This document shows positions 1-5,731 of a stretch of DNA of 7,490 nucleotides, piece after piece. The translations under genes were made by a program, and so were the position numbers. The number at the start of each line of letters is the position of its first letter. Position 1 is the first letter of the stretch. The DNA comes from Candidatus Solincola jinzensis. Lineage in GTDB: Bacteria; Actinomycetota; Geothermincolia; Geothermincolales; RBG-13-55-18. The DNA lies in the NCBI GenBank assembly GCA_015711875.1, contig JACVJG010000120.1, positions 1 through 7,490 on the forward strand. Reading direction: 5' to 3'. A model generated the notes under the pieces. The model was not told where the DNA came from, made no database searches, and saw only the letters and a program-made list of their open reading frames with translations.

Positions 1-119
1 CGGGGGTGGGAGCTCTGGCGCATCGTTCGGAGATGGATGATGGTCGGCGGGAGCCCTATATCGGCGTCCATATGACGGCCTCTGAACAAAATGATCCCGC
101 GAGTCGCTGTACATCGCTT

Positions 120-156
120 GGCCCCTAGCCCGGTCAACCGGATACCGGTTGGGGCC
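120..156. terminator. hairpin downstream of the 4Fe-4S gene
   Basis: A perfect stem CAACCGG (135-141), loop ATA (142-144), CCGGTTG (145-151) is flanked by GGCCC (120-124) and GGGCC (152-156), which can close a second, outer stem. It lies just past the stop of the minus-strand 4Fe-4S gene and could end or protect its transcript. There is no T-tract on either side, so it is not a canonical intrinsic terminator. A second inverted repeat, CCTGAC (155-160) with GTCAGG (173-178), overlaps the stop codon. No gene is supported in 1-173; a plus-strand frame is open from position 3 to a TAG at 126-128 but shows no recognisable feature. Confidence 0.3.
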
Positions 157-173
157 TGACACCGTTGCCCGGG

Positions 174-1052
174 TCAGGTGTATTTGACATGGGCGCATAT
201 CTTCTGGTAGGCCTTTTCCAGAAAATCGGCGTCGTCGATGCTGATGCATATCGCCTTCTCTGGACAGATGTCGGCGCACCGGCCGCAAGCCCGGCAGCGA
301 TCCCCGATCACCGCGCGGCCGTCCACCACCTCTATGGCCTCGATATAGCAATTCCTCGCGCACTTGCCGCATCCCGTGCATGCGTCACCCACAGATATGG
401 TTATGCCTTCCAGGCGCGGCTGGATGGGATCCAGCCACCCCACGGGCGCGTAACGGGTATAACGGGTAATGCAGCAGCACTCGCAACAGAAGCAGGTGGT
501 GAGCATGCGGGAGCGGTCCTTGACGTCGAAGATGAAGTTGTCCACCCTCGCCTTTCCGACCACCGGCACCAGCCCCGCCGCCACCGCCCTGCGGGCATGC
601 TCCCTGGCTTCCTCCACCCCCGCCTCGCGCCCGGGGAAGCGCCTTATCCGGAGAGCGTCGTCTCCCATCATCAGGCACCCTATATCGCGGGGATAATGCT
701 CGCATTTCCAGCCCTCGCGGCAGCCGCAGTAGTCGATGATCACGCGGTGCGAAGCCTCCTCGATGAAACGGTCCAGCAGCGCCAGCGGCAAAGGCGCCTC
801 CGCCGGCATCTCGATATCCGCGTTGATGGGAAGCCAACGCAGCTCCGATTTGTCCGCGCGGAGCCATGGATGCACCTTGTTCAGGCCGGGGATCTTCAGC
901 GCTGCGCGCAGGCCCAGCTCCGCCGCCCGCACCGCTCCGCGCTTGAGCCCTTTTCTCAAACCACTATCCAGCCTGGATGCGCCCTCCATCGCCATCACCC
1001 CTTTGAGGCCTCTCGCGCCATGCCTTTCTTCGTCCCGGGAAAGCTCGACCAC
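174..1052 (-). CDS. Cys-rich 4Fe-4S dicluster binding protein
   Basis: Probable soluble electron-transfer or iron-sulfur protein of 292 residues from a GTG at 1052, with 20 cysteines. The C-terminus is a 2[4Fe-4S] ferredoxin-like module: CTGCGKCARNC (C225, C228, C231, C235) and CRACGRCADICP (C253, C256, C259, C263). Before it lie a dense cluster CFCCECCC (C187-C194, six Cys in eight residues) and a YCGCREGWKC...C block (C109, C111, C117, C126), which probably bind further metal. I recall similar CxCCxCCC-plus-ferredoxin proteins from anaerobes, without an assigned reaction. No signal peptide or membrane segment is visible. The GTG start is doubtful because its ribosome-binding site is weak. 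The open frame continues upstream to 1115 with protein-like sequence, and an ATG at 1116 joins this frame if one base is dropped from the C6 run at 1102-1107. The gene may therefore be frameshifted near its N-terminus, or the run may be misread. It stands alone on its strand and is divergent from the GNAT gene. The Fe-S binding call is firm; the role is unknown. Confidence 0.85.
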   Translation of the reverse strand: MVELSRDEERHGARGLKGVMAMEGASRLDSGLRKGLKRGAVRAAELGLRAALKIPGLNKVHPWLRADKSELRWLPINADIEMPAEAPLPLALLDRFIEEASHRVIIDYCGCREGWKCEHYPRDIGCLMMGDDALRIRRFPGREAGVEEAREHARRAVAAGLVPVVGKARVDNFIFDVKDRSRMLTTCFCCECCCITRYTRYAPVGWLDPIQPRLEGITISVGDACTGCGKCARNCYIEAIEVVDGRAVIGDRCRACGRCADICPEKAICISIDDADFLEKAYQKICAHVKYT

Positions 1053-1400
1053 CTGTTCAGATATCCCCGACTTTACCGCGTCGGCGACCTGCTCCCGAGG
1101 ACCCCCCGCTTCTCATCCGAAGCACTTCGCTATTATACTCTAAACGCGGTTCCGCTCCTCGATACGGGAAAAGCACGCCTGCCTGTTCGAGCATCGAAGA
1201 CCGTTACGGCACAAGGATTATGGCGGGAAAACCGCGCTCGTCTTGATCGCCTGGGGTGATCTTTCATCTCCTGGGCATTTCCACCGAACCCAGGATTGAT
1301 CAGGCTTAATAAGCCGCTTTCGGGATCGCATTCGGTTCCGAGGCCCAACGGACCGGCGAGGAGCGTTCACGTTCACGGCTCTTGCTCAGGAAGGGTGATG
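1053..1400. other. intergenic region between divergent genes
   Basis: This stretch separates the minus-strand 4Fe-4S gene from the plus-strand GNAT gene. Its left part (1053-1116) probably encodes the lost N-terminus of the 4Fe-4S protein. It then holds the TATAAT promoter described separately and a perfect dyad GGCTTA-A-TAAGCC at 1303-1315, about 85 bases before the GNAT start, which may be an operator. I found no convincing plus-strand promoter. A 71-residue minus-strand frame at 1133-1348 has no recognisable domain or ribosome-binding site and is not called. Confidence 0.4.
1118..1137 (-). promoter_or_regulatory. TATAAT promoter with dyad at +1, short leader
   Basis: Reading the minus strand, a perfect -10 box TATAAT occupies 1137 to 1132. 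It is followed by the dyad CGAAG-TG-CTTCG (1129 to 1118) and then an ATG at 1116. The expected transcription start, near 1125, falls inside the dyad, a typical place for a repressor to act. It would leave a leader of about 8 bases, so translation would be nearly leaderless. No good -35 hexamer is seen 16-18 bases upstream (GAGGAG is at the expected place). The -10 box is what I see directly; the repressor role is inference. Confidence 0.45.
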
Positions 1401-1883
1401 ATGATGCGAATAAGGCCAGCCACGCCAGCGGACTTTCGCGATCTCGCCAAGTTGCGCATTTCCATGTTGGAGCATATCACAACAAAACGCTTCCTTCCCG
1501 GCGAGGTCGAGGAAATGGAGGAGCACTTCCGCTCTTGGGATGGCGAGGATCCTTTTTGCCTGGTGGCAGAGGAAAAAGGGGAGATACTCGGTTGCATAGC
1601 CGTATCTTTCTCACGCGTTTTCCGGGGGCCAAGAAATCCCACGGGCATAAAGGCGGAGATCCACAACTTCGCCGTATACGAAACCTACAGGAGAAGAGGG
1701 GTGGGAAAGGCCCTTCTCGCCGCTGCCCTGGGGGAATGCCGCGAACGGCAAACGGGTCGCGTATTCCTCTACGCCTCGGACATGGGCATGCCTATATATA
1801 AAAGATTTGGCTTCTCCTGCGAGTCGATGACCTGCCCGGAGATGCGCCTCTATCATGACGGCTTGATGGGGCTGGAACTGTAA
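1401..1883 (+). CDS. GNAT family N-acetyltransferase
   Basis: Predicted acetyl-CoA-dependent N-acetyltransferase of 160 residues, a usual length for a single GNAT domain; the substrate is unknown. The N-terminus IRPATPADFRDLAKLR is the typical beta1-alpha1 opening. Residues 87-110 form motif A, with the acetyl-CoA pyrophosphate loop RRRGVGKAL (97-105). The C-terminal YKRFGF (133-138) is the usual GNAT motif B. The start is chosen at the second of three consecutive ATG codons (1398, 1401, 1404) because AGGAAGG at 1388-1394 sits 6 bases upstream. A GTG at 1395 and a frame open back to 1296 are possible, but the extra N-terminal sequence does not resemble GNAT proteins. The gene is monocistronic, divergent from the 4Fe-4S gene and convergent with the thioesterase 89 bases away. 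No clear terminator is seen between the two. Family certain, exact start uncertain by one or two codons. Confidence 0.88.
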   Translation: MMRIRPATPADFRDLAKLRISMLEHITTKRFLPGEVEEMEEHFRSWDGEDPFCLVAEEKGEILGCIAVSFSRVFRGPRNPTGIKAEIHNFAVYETYRRRGVGKALLAAALGECRERQTGRVFLYASDMGMPIYKRFGFSCESMTCPEMRLYHDGLMGLEL

Positions 1884-1972
1884 GGGCCTGGACCTCCAGG
1901 AGCAAGAGATGCTTCCGCGTTCCCGCCGCTCCCGCTCAAGCGGTTACGTTTGCACCGTCCGCGAGGCGTGGA

Positions 1973-2446
1973 TCAGCGCTTGACCTTCATGAACGTGGCC
2001 ATGCTCAGAGCGACCTGCGCGCCCCGTTCGTCGCGCACCTCGGCCTCGCAAACGGCTACTTCCCCATCTTCCGCCACCACGCGGCCTCTGGCCGTAAGCC
2101 TTCCCTCTCCCGCGGGCGCCACGAAGTTCACCTTCATCTCCACCGTAACCACGCGTCGCGAGCCGCGGTGAAAGAGGGTCGCCAGGGCTACTCCCGAGGC
2201 CGCGTCAGCCATGGCGAAGATCACGCCGGGGTGGACGGTCCCTGTCTCGTCCAGATGGCCGGGGCCCGCCTCGAGCGCGATGGTGGCGCCTCCCCGCGAA
2301 AGACCCGCGACCTCCATACCCAGCAAACGGTAAAAGGGCGAATGCCGGGCGCGGTCCTCGATTATCTGGCGGAAACCGTCCTCCTGCGATTCAGGGGCGC
2401 GGGTCTCCGCCCCGTCATCGCGTTCCTCTTGCGCGTCTTCATTCAT
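1973..2446 (-). CDS. PaaI-family hotdog-fold thioesterase
   Basis: Predicted cytoplasmic acyl-CoA thioesterase of 157 residues. The hotdog domain covers about residues 35-155: SPFYRLLGMEVAGLSRGGA leads into the first strand. HPGVIFAMADAASGVAL (72-88) is the hotdog helix with the HPG turn and the conserved acidic D81. VEMKVNFVAPAGEGRLTARG (102-121) matches the family's NFLxP-like strand, and the last strand ends VALSMATFMKVKR. Members hydrolyse CoA thioesters, often aromatic or medium-chain; the substrate here is unknown. Residues 1-30 are acidic and probably disordered. I chose the ATG at 2446. The frame stays open to 2563, but the extra 39 residues are Arg-rich, show no family similarity and would contain the palindrome at 2478-2498. 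The ribosome-binding site is weak (AGGGA about 8-9 bases upstream). The small CxxC gene lies upstream on the same strand after a 284-base gap, so co-transcription is uncertain. Confidence 0.85.
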   Translation of the reverse strand: MNEDAQEERDDGAETRAPESQEDGFRQIIEDRARHSPFYRLLGMEVAGLSRGGATIALEAGPGHLDETGTVHPGVIFAMADAASGVALATLFHRGSRRVVTVEMKVNFVAPAGEGRLTARGRVVAEDGEVAVCEAEVRDERGAQVALSMATFMKVKR

Positions 2447-2477
2447 CCGTGAGTTCCCTGTTCCTGGCAACCGCGCC

Positions 2478-2498
2478 AAAACGCGCCTGGCGCGTTTT
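2478..2498. promoter_or_regulatory. 10-bp perfect palindrome upstream of thioesterase
   Basis: The arms AAAACGCGCC (2478-2487) and GGCGCGTTTT (2489-2498) are perfect inverted repeats around a single central T. The palindrome sits 31 bases before the thioesterase start at 2446. As DNA it has the size and symmetry of a dimeric repressor operator. As RNA it can fold into an 8-bp stem with a CCTGG (or CCAGG) loop ending in TTTT on either strand, so a weak bidirectional terminator for the upstream small gene is the alternative. The symmetry is certain; the function is inferred. Confidence 0.5.
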
Positions 2499-2730
2499 CT
2501 CCCCCTGGGCCTGCCTGCGGCTGTCATCCCGTTTCCCCTCGCTCGCCGATGCCCATCATGCAATCGCCCATAAACCGCTCCGCCTTGCTTCAGAGGATTC
2601 CGCGCAGGCCCTTAAACCATGAAGCCGTTTCTCGGACCAAAATCGCGGGGGATGTCCAGCCCCATGGCGCAGTGGAAGCCGTCTCAGGGACCCGGCCAAT
2701 ATGCCGCTCCGGCCACCCCTTATCCCACTC

Positions 2731-3030
2731 CTACATGACCTCGTCAAAAAGGCGCTGGTCCTCCTCCAGGATGCGCCTGAGCTCCGTCCCGCAACTCTCG
2801 CTGCACACCATGAATATAAGGTCCCAGCCCTCCAGCTTCGCCTGAGAACCGTCCGCCGTCACCATGCACTCCAGCTCCCTGCCCCCGGCGGATAGGTGGA
2901 CCGCCGTGGCCCTTCCCACGGCTTCCCGGTACTTGAACTCCTCCTTGAGGCGGGCGCCGAGCCCGTAGACCTCTGCTCCTGAAGGGACCTTTTTCCTGCA
3001 AAGAGCGCACCTGTAGACCTGATCGACCAT
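2731..3030 (-). CDS. small CxxC/CxxxC putative zinc-binding protein
   Basis: Unrecognised soluble protein of 99 residues. CALC (C8, C11) near the N-terminus and CSESC (C76, C80) near the C-terminus could together bind one zinc or iron ion, with a mixed strand/loop domain of about 60 residues between them and a free C55. The C-terminus (TELRRILEEDQRLFDEVM) is a charged helix. The pattern resembles treble-clef or rubredoxin-like knuckles but I cannot assign a family. I chose the ATG at 3030 because a purine-rich GGCGGGG lies just upstream and Cys-knuckle proteins commonly begin a few residues before the first Cys. An ATG at 3090 would add 20 Arg-rich residues and lacks a ribosome-binding site. 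The nearest gene on its strand is the thioesterase, 284 bases downstream. Coding status rests on the paired Cys motifs and a sensible residue make-up. Confidence 0.6.
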   Translation of the reverse strand: MVDQVYRCALCRKKVPSGAEVYGLGARLKEEFKYREAVGRATAVHLSAGGRELECMVTADGSQAKLEGWDLIFMVCSESCGTELRRILEEDQRLFDEVM

Positions 3031-3321
3031 CTCGCCCCGCCTTTCCCTTCTTCGGCGCAACCGCGCTTCTCCTAGGCTTTCCCGAGCCATAGGCGCAGTG
3101 TGCGGAGCCGCGGCGGTTGCACAACTCGCGCCGCGCGTGCCGTCCGTGCCAGCGAAGCGTGCCGCTTTTCAGCCCGCTGGGGCATCCTGTCCCGCCACCG
3201 CACAGACGCCGGCGCCGTTTTCTCCAACATAGAGCAAACCCCCGTGCCTTTCAAACGCCAAGCTTGGTTTGCCAGGATGATAGGGCAGTCTCACCATCTC
3301 TTTCAACCTGAAAAACTCCTA

Positions 3322-3398
3322 CCGAAACGTTACAGCATCCCTTGCCAAGGCATTCGTCTCAAGATGAGGTACTTCTCAAGCCGTTTCGGGGAGACGAA
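3322..3398 (+). repeat. interleaved inverted repeats, pseudoknot topology
   Basis: Two perfect 8-base inverted repeats cross each other. CCGAAACG (3322-3329) pairs with CGTTTCGG (3382-3389), and TTCGTCTC (3353-3360) pairs with GAGACGAA (3391-3398). The order A-B-A'-B' is that of an H-type pseudoknot, with one base between A' and B'. Alternatively A' and B' fold on each other as CGTTTC-GGG-GAGACG with one G-U pair, and A can pair with B (GAAACG with CGTCTC, one mismatch), giving mutually exclusive structures. Whether this is transcribed is not known. Confidence 0.4.
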
Positions 3399-3426
3399 AA
3401 TGGAGGCCAGATGCTGACGGGTAAAA

Positions 3427-3436
3427 GGCGCGCGCC
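3427..3436. repeat. GGCGCGCGCC palindrome, copy 1
   Basis: The same 10-base palindrome occurs three times in the window, here in the leader region of the MBL gene. Role unknown; it may simply reflect GC-rich base composition. Confidence 0.35.
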
Positions 3437-3538
3437 TACGAGACGTGAGTATGCTGCGAAGGGAAGCCATCTCGGGACCGCGGCCATAAGCGTATCACCG
3501 GGGAACTCCTGTCGCATCCAGGGATGGCTGGGCTGCCT

Positions 3539-3565
3539 TTGCGTTAAAGGGTATATGCCTATAAA
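3539..3565 (+). promoter_or_regulatory. possible sigma-70-type promoter for MBL gene
   Basis: TTGCGT (3539-3544) and TATAAA (3560-3565) are fair -35 and -10 matches but are only 15 bases apart, short of the ideal 17. They lie in a locally AT-rich patch about 100 bases before the MBL start. If used, this promoter would exclude the interleaved repeats at 3322-3398 from the mRNA. Confidence 0.3.
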
Positions 3566-3667
3566 CTTTGAGATTGAGGCCTTCGCGCTGAGGGATGGAG
3601 GGACAGACGATAAGGGACCCTGGAACCAGTGCCAGGAAAGCCTTGATGCGGGGAAGGAGAAAAACGC

Positions 3668-4624
3668 ATGGCGGAAAGGGAAAGCCTCAGGGAAGTCGAG
3701 CAGGTGGAGATCCTGTCTCTATCGGACAATTACAGTGACCTGGTCTCCATGGACTCCAATCAGATAATCACCAGGGCACTGCCGGTAAAAGATCTTCAGG
3801 TGCGGGGGTCGGTGCTGGCCGAGCACGGTTTCTCGGCCCTGGTGAAAACGGTGGCGGAGGACGGCTCCCATGAGTTGCTCTTCGATTTCGGGCTCTCCCC
3901 CGTGGCCGTGCCCTACAACGTGGAGCAGTTGGGTGTGGACCTCTCCCGTGTGGAGGCGGCGGTGCTCTCGCACGGCCACATGGACCATTTCGGCGCCCTG
4001 ATCCCCTTGGTTTCCTCTCTCCCCTCAAGGCCGCTGCCCCTTTATGTCCACCCCTCCGCCTTCAAGGAAAAGCGCTACCTGAAGGTAGGGGAGATAAGGG
4101 TCAAGTTCCCCCCCGCCGACCGCGATGCCTGGGAAAAAGCGGGGGTGGAGATAAGGGAGAGTCCCGGGCCTACCCTCCTGGCCGGAGAGACCATCTTATT
4201 CCTGGGGGAGATAGAGCGGCGAACGGACTTCGAGAAGGGCATGCCCAACGCCTACTGCGAGAGCGGGGGCGAAGAGTGCTGGGACCCCATCGAGGAGGAT
4301 ACCGCCATAGTCATGAACCTGCGCGGCAAGGGTCTGGTGGTGCTTTCAGGCTGTGCCCATTCCGGCATCGTGAACACCGTCGCTTACGCCAGGAAGGTGA
4401 CCGGTGTTGACCGGGTTCACGTCGTCATGGGGGGGTTCCACCTCACCGGTCCGGCCTTCGAGCCCATCATAGAGAACACCATCGATGGGCTGCGTTCCTT
4501 CGACCCCGATTACGTCGTCCCCACTCACTGCACGGGCCGGAAGGCGGTGGCCGCCTTTGAGCGGGCCATGCCGGAAAAGTTCATCCTCAACATGGCGGGC
4601 ACCCGTCTTACCTTCCGCGCCTGA
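3668..4624 (+). CDS. MBL-fold metallohydrolase, dihydropterin-phosphate synthase-like
   Basis: Cytoplasmic metallo-beta-lactamase-fold protein of 318 residues. The metal site is complete: SHGHMDHFGA gives the HxHxDH motif (H102, H104, D106, H107), with further ligands H231 in SGCAHSG, H258 in GGFHL and H287 in PTHCTG. The N-terminal DNYSD (20-24), the GCAHSGIVNT block and the PTHCTG ending are hallmarks of the MBL subgroup often annotated 7,8-dihydropterin-6-methyl-4-(beta-D-ribofuranosyl)aminobenzene-5'-phosphate synthase, known from methanopterin-type cofactor work in archaea. In bacteria that name is usually unproven, so the reaction is open. An 11-residue acidic/basic N-terminal lead precedes the first strand. 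The start is firm: AAGGAG at 3654-3659 stands 8 bases before the ATG. The gene stands alone on its strand and converges with the Sir2 gene across 50 bases, with no clear terminator between. No pterin, methanopterin or methyl-transfer gene is nearby to support the specific name. Confidence 0.9.
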   Translation: MAERESLREVEQVEILSLSDNYSDLVSMDSNQIITRALPVKDLQVRGSVLAEHGFSALVKTVAEDGSHELLFDFGLSPVAVPYNVEQLGVDLSRVEAAVLSHGHMDHFGALIPLVSSLPSRPLPLYVHPSAFKEKRYLKVGEIRVKFPPADRDAWEKAGVEIRESPGPTLLAGETILFLGEIERRTDFEKGMPNAYCESGGEECWDPIEEDTAIVMNLRGKGLVVLSGCAHSGIVNTVAYARKVTGVDRVHVVMGGFHLTGPAFEPIIENTIDGLRSFDPDYVVPTHCTGRKAVAAFERAMPEKFILNMAGTRLTFRA

Positions 4625-4674
4625 CAGCCTTACCGAGAGCGGAGTCAGGTGATCGCCAGGGCAAAAAGGAGACG

Positions 4675-5505
4675 TCAAAAGACGCTGTAACTTCTCAGAA
4701 CCTTAACACGCTCCAGGACGCGGGGGAGTATCTCACCTGACTTACCGATGATCCCCACCTCCAGCAGGTCCTGGAAATAACATCCGGTGGCGTTGATCTC
4801 CACCAGGCGCGCGCCCGCCTTTTTTGCGTATTCCGGGATGTAGGCCGCGGGGTACACCATTCCGGAGGTACCCAGTATTAGAAGCACGTCCGCGCTTTGA
4901 GCCTCGCTTATCGCCCGCGGCATATCCTGCACCGGCTCACCAAAGCCCACCACGTCTGGCCTGCATATCCCCCCGCACCTGCACTTGGACGCCACCCGCA
5001 CTATCCCCTGCATGTTCCCGTCCCGCAGCATCTCCACCAGTTCCCTGCCCATGGCGAAGAGCTCCTCGCGCTCCAGCATGATGCGGTTTCCGCAGATGAG
5101 GCAGGCGAGGCGGAAGATATTGCCATGCACCTCTATAACGTTGGTGTTGCCGGCCTCGCGATGCAGATTATCGATGTTCTGGGTGATCACGGTGCGCAGA
5201 ATGCCCATCCGCTCCAGCTCCCCAAGAACGTAGTGCCCTGGGTTTGGACGCGCCTTCTCCAGCACCGCCACCATCTCGGAGACGAAATCCACCGCCGCCT
5301 GGGGCACCCTGGCCCCGCTGAATATGGAAGTGAAGATATCGCCGCCCCCGAGCTCCATGGGATCGAAGCGATCCCACAGGCCACCGGGGTCGCGGAAGGT
5401 GGGTATACCGCTCTCCGCCGATACCCCGGCTCCCGAAAAGGCCACGAGCTTCCTCGCCCTCGCTATGTATGTCGCCGCTTCCTCGATCTGCTTGTCCAGC
5501 TCCAA
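4675..5505 (-). CDS. cobB: Sir2-family NAD-dependent protein deacylase
   Basis: Sirtuin of 276 residues that removes acyl groups from protein lysines using NAD+, giving nicotinamide and O-acyl-ADP-ribose. All core motifs are present: GAGVSAESGIPTFR (25-38) for NAD, TQNIDNLH (108-115), catalytic H127 in EVHGN, GTS (212-214) with VYPAA, and INAT (237-240). The zinc module has CLIC (C135, C138) and KCRCGGICRPDVVGFGE with C175, C177 and C181, so the second Cys pair is CxC rather than CxxC and one Cys is spare. I see no YxxR motif of the desuccinylase type between residues 65 and 95, so deacetylation or another acyl specificity is more likely. The start is TTG at 5505, with GGGGAG 6 bases upstream; no ATG or GTG lies close upstream in frame. 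It is divergent from a GNAT gene across 226 bases, which suggests linked control of acetylation and deacetylation. The symbol is by family only; the length is slightly above a minimal sirtuin. Confidence 0.93.
   Translation of the reverse strand: MELDKQIEEAATYIARARKLVAFSGAGVSAESGIPTFRDPGGLWDRFDPMELGGGDIFTSIFSGARVPQAAVDFVSEMVAVLEKARPNPGHYVLGELERMGILRTVITQNIDNLHREAGNTNVIEVHGNIFRLACLICGNRIMLEREELFAMGRELVEMLRDGNMQGIVRVASKCRCGGICRPDVVGFGEPVQDMPRAISEAQSADVLLILGTSGMVYPAAYIPEYAKKAGARLVEINATGCYFQDLLEVGIIGKSGEILPRVLERVKVLRSYSVF
4806..4815. repeat. GGCGCGCGCC palindrome, copy 2
   Basis: Second exact copy of the 10-base palindrome, here inside the Sir2 gene in codons for GARL (231-234). Its position in a coding region weakens any purely regulatory explanation. 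Confidence 0.3.
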
Positions 5506-5662
5506 GGCAAGCTCCCCGTGAACTCCGCAGTTGCCGTTTTCCCGCCAGCCTATGGGAATATGATAGCATGCCGCGCCCGCCGAGCATGAGAGGCGCTTTC
5601 GCGCTAGGCGTTACGACGGCAAGTACTGCATGCTCCTAGAACAGCATCCCAGCCAGGACTAT

Positions 5663-5692
5663 TCGCATCAACCCGCGATATGAAGATATACT
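5663..5692 (+). promoter_or_regulatory. possible promoter for second GNAT gene
   Basis: TTCGCA (5663-5668) and TATACT (5687-5692) are 18 bases apart. The -10 is good and the -35 matches consensus at 4 of 6. Transcription would start near 5699, leaving a leader of about 33 bases before the GTG at 5732. The rest of 5506-5662 holds only a small GCGC-TTTC-GCGC stem and a weak minus-strand TATCAT (5565-5560) for the Sir2 gene. Confidence 0.4.
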
Positions 5693-5731
5693 ATATGCGG
5701 CAAGCGCGACATCGAAAGGGAGGTGGGGCTT

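Larger units (their letters stand above)
3031..3667. other. long gene-free region upstream of MBL gene
   Basis: About 640 bases between the divergent small CxxC gene and the MBL gene hold no reading frame I believe. Frames at 3100-3417, 3117-3311 and 3342-3767 have no domains, and the last overlaps the real MBL gene. Elements seen are: an imperfect dyad around CCAAGCTTGG (3258-3267) flanked by CAAA and TTTG; the interleaved inverted repeats at 3322-3398; a 10-bp palindrome at 3427-3436; a possible promoter at 3539-3565; and a short stem CCTGG/CCAGG at about 3619-3637. It could carry a structured leader or small RNA, but I recognise no known riboswitch class. Confidence 0.4.

Noticed and set aside
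3..128. Plus-strand frame open from the left edge to a TAG at 126-128, possibly the end of a gene
   Set aside because: Only 41 codons are visible, with no recognisable motif; an open frame of this length is common in GC-rich DNA. It remains possible, with the 120-156 hairpin as its end.
165..1259. Long plus-strand open frame of 364 codons
   Set aside because: It is antisense to the 4Fe-4S gene. Its translation is His/Pro/Arg-rich without any domain, while the opposite strand shows clear ferredoxin motifs.
1133..1348. 71-residue minus-strand frame upstream of the 4Fe-4S gene
   Set aside because: No domain, no ribosome-binding site, Arg-rich translation, and it overlaps the TATAAT promoter region.
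1886..1900. Stem CCTGG-ACCT-CCAGG after the first GNAT gene as a terminator
   Set aside because: Only five base pairs with no T-tract; too weak to call between the convergent genes.
3240..3275. Imperfect dyad around CCAAGCTTGG as an operator
   Set aside because: Symmetry needs a two-base bulge to extend past ten bases, and no start or promoter is placed next to it.
3342..3767. 141-residue plus-strand frame ahead of the MBL gene
   Set aside because: It runs about 100 bases into the MBL gene in another frame. The MBL start has a strong AAGGAG site and its protein has full family motifs.
4897..5589. 230-residue plus-strand frame opposite the Sir2 gene
   Set aside because: His/Pro-rich antisense shadow of a clear sirtuin.
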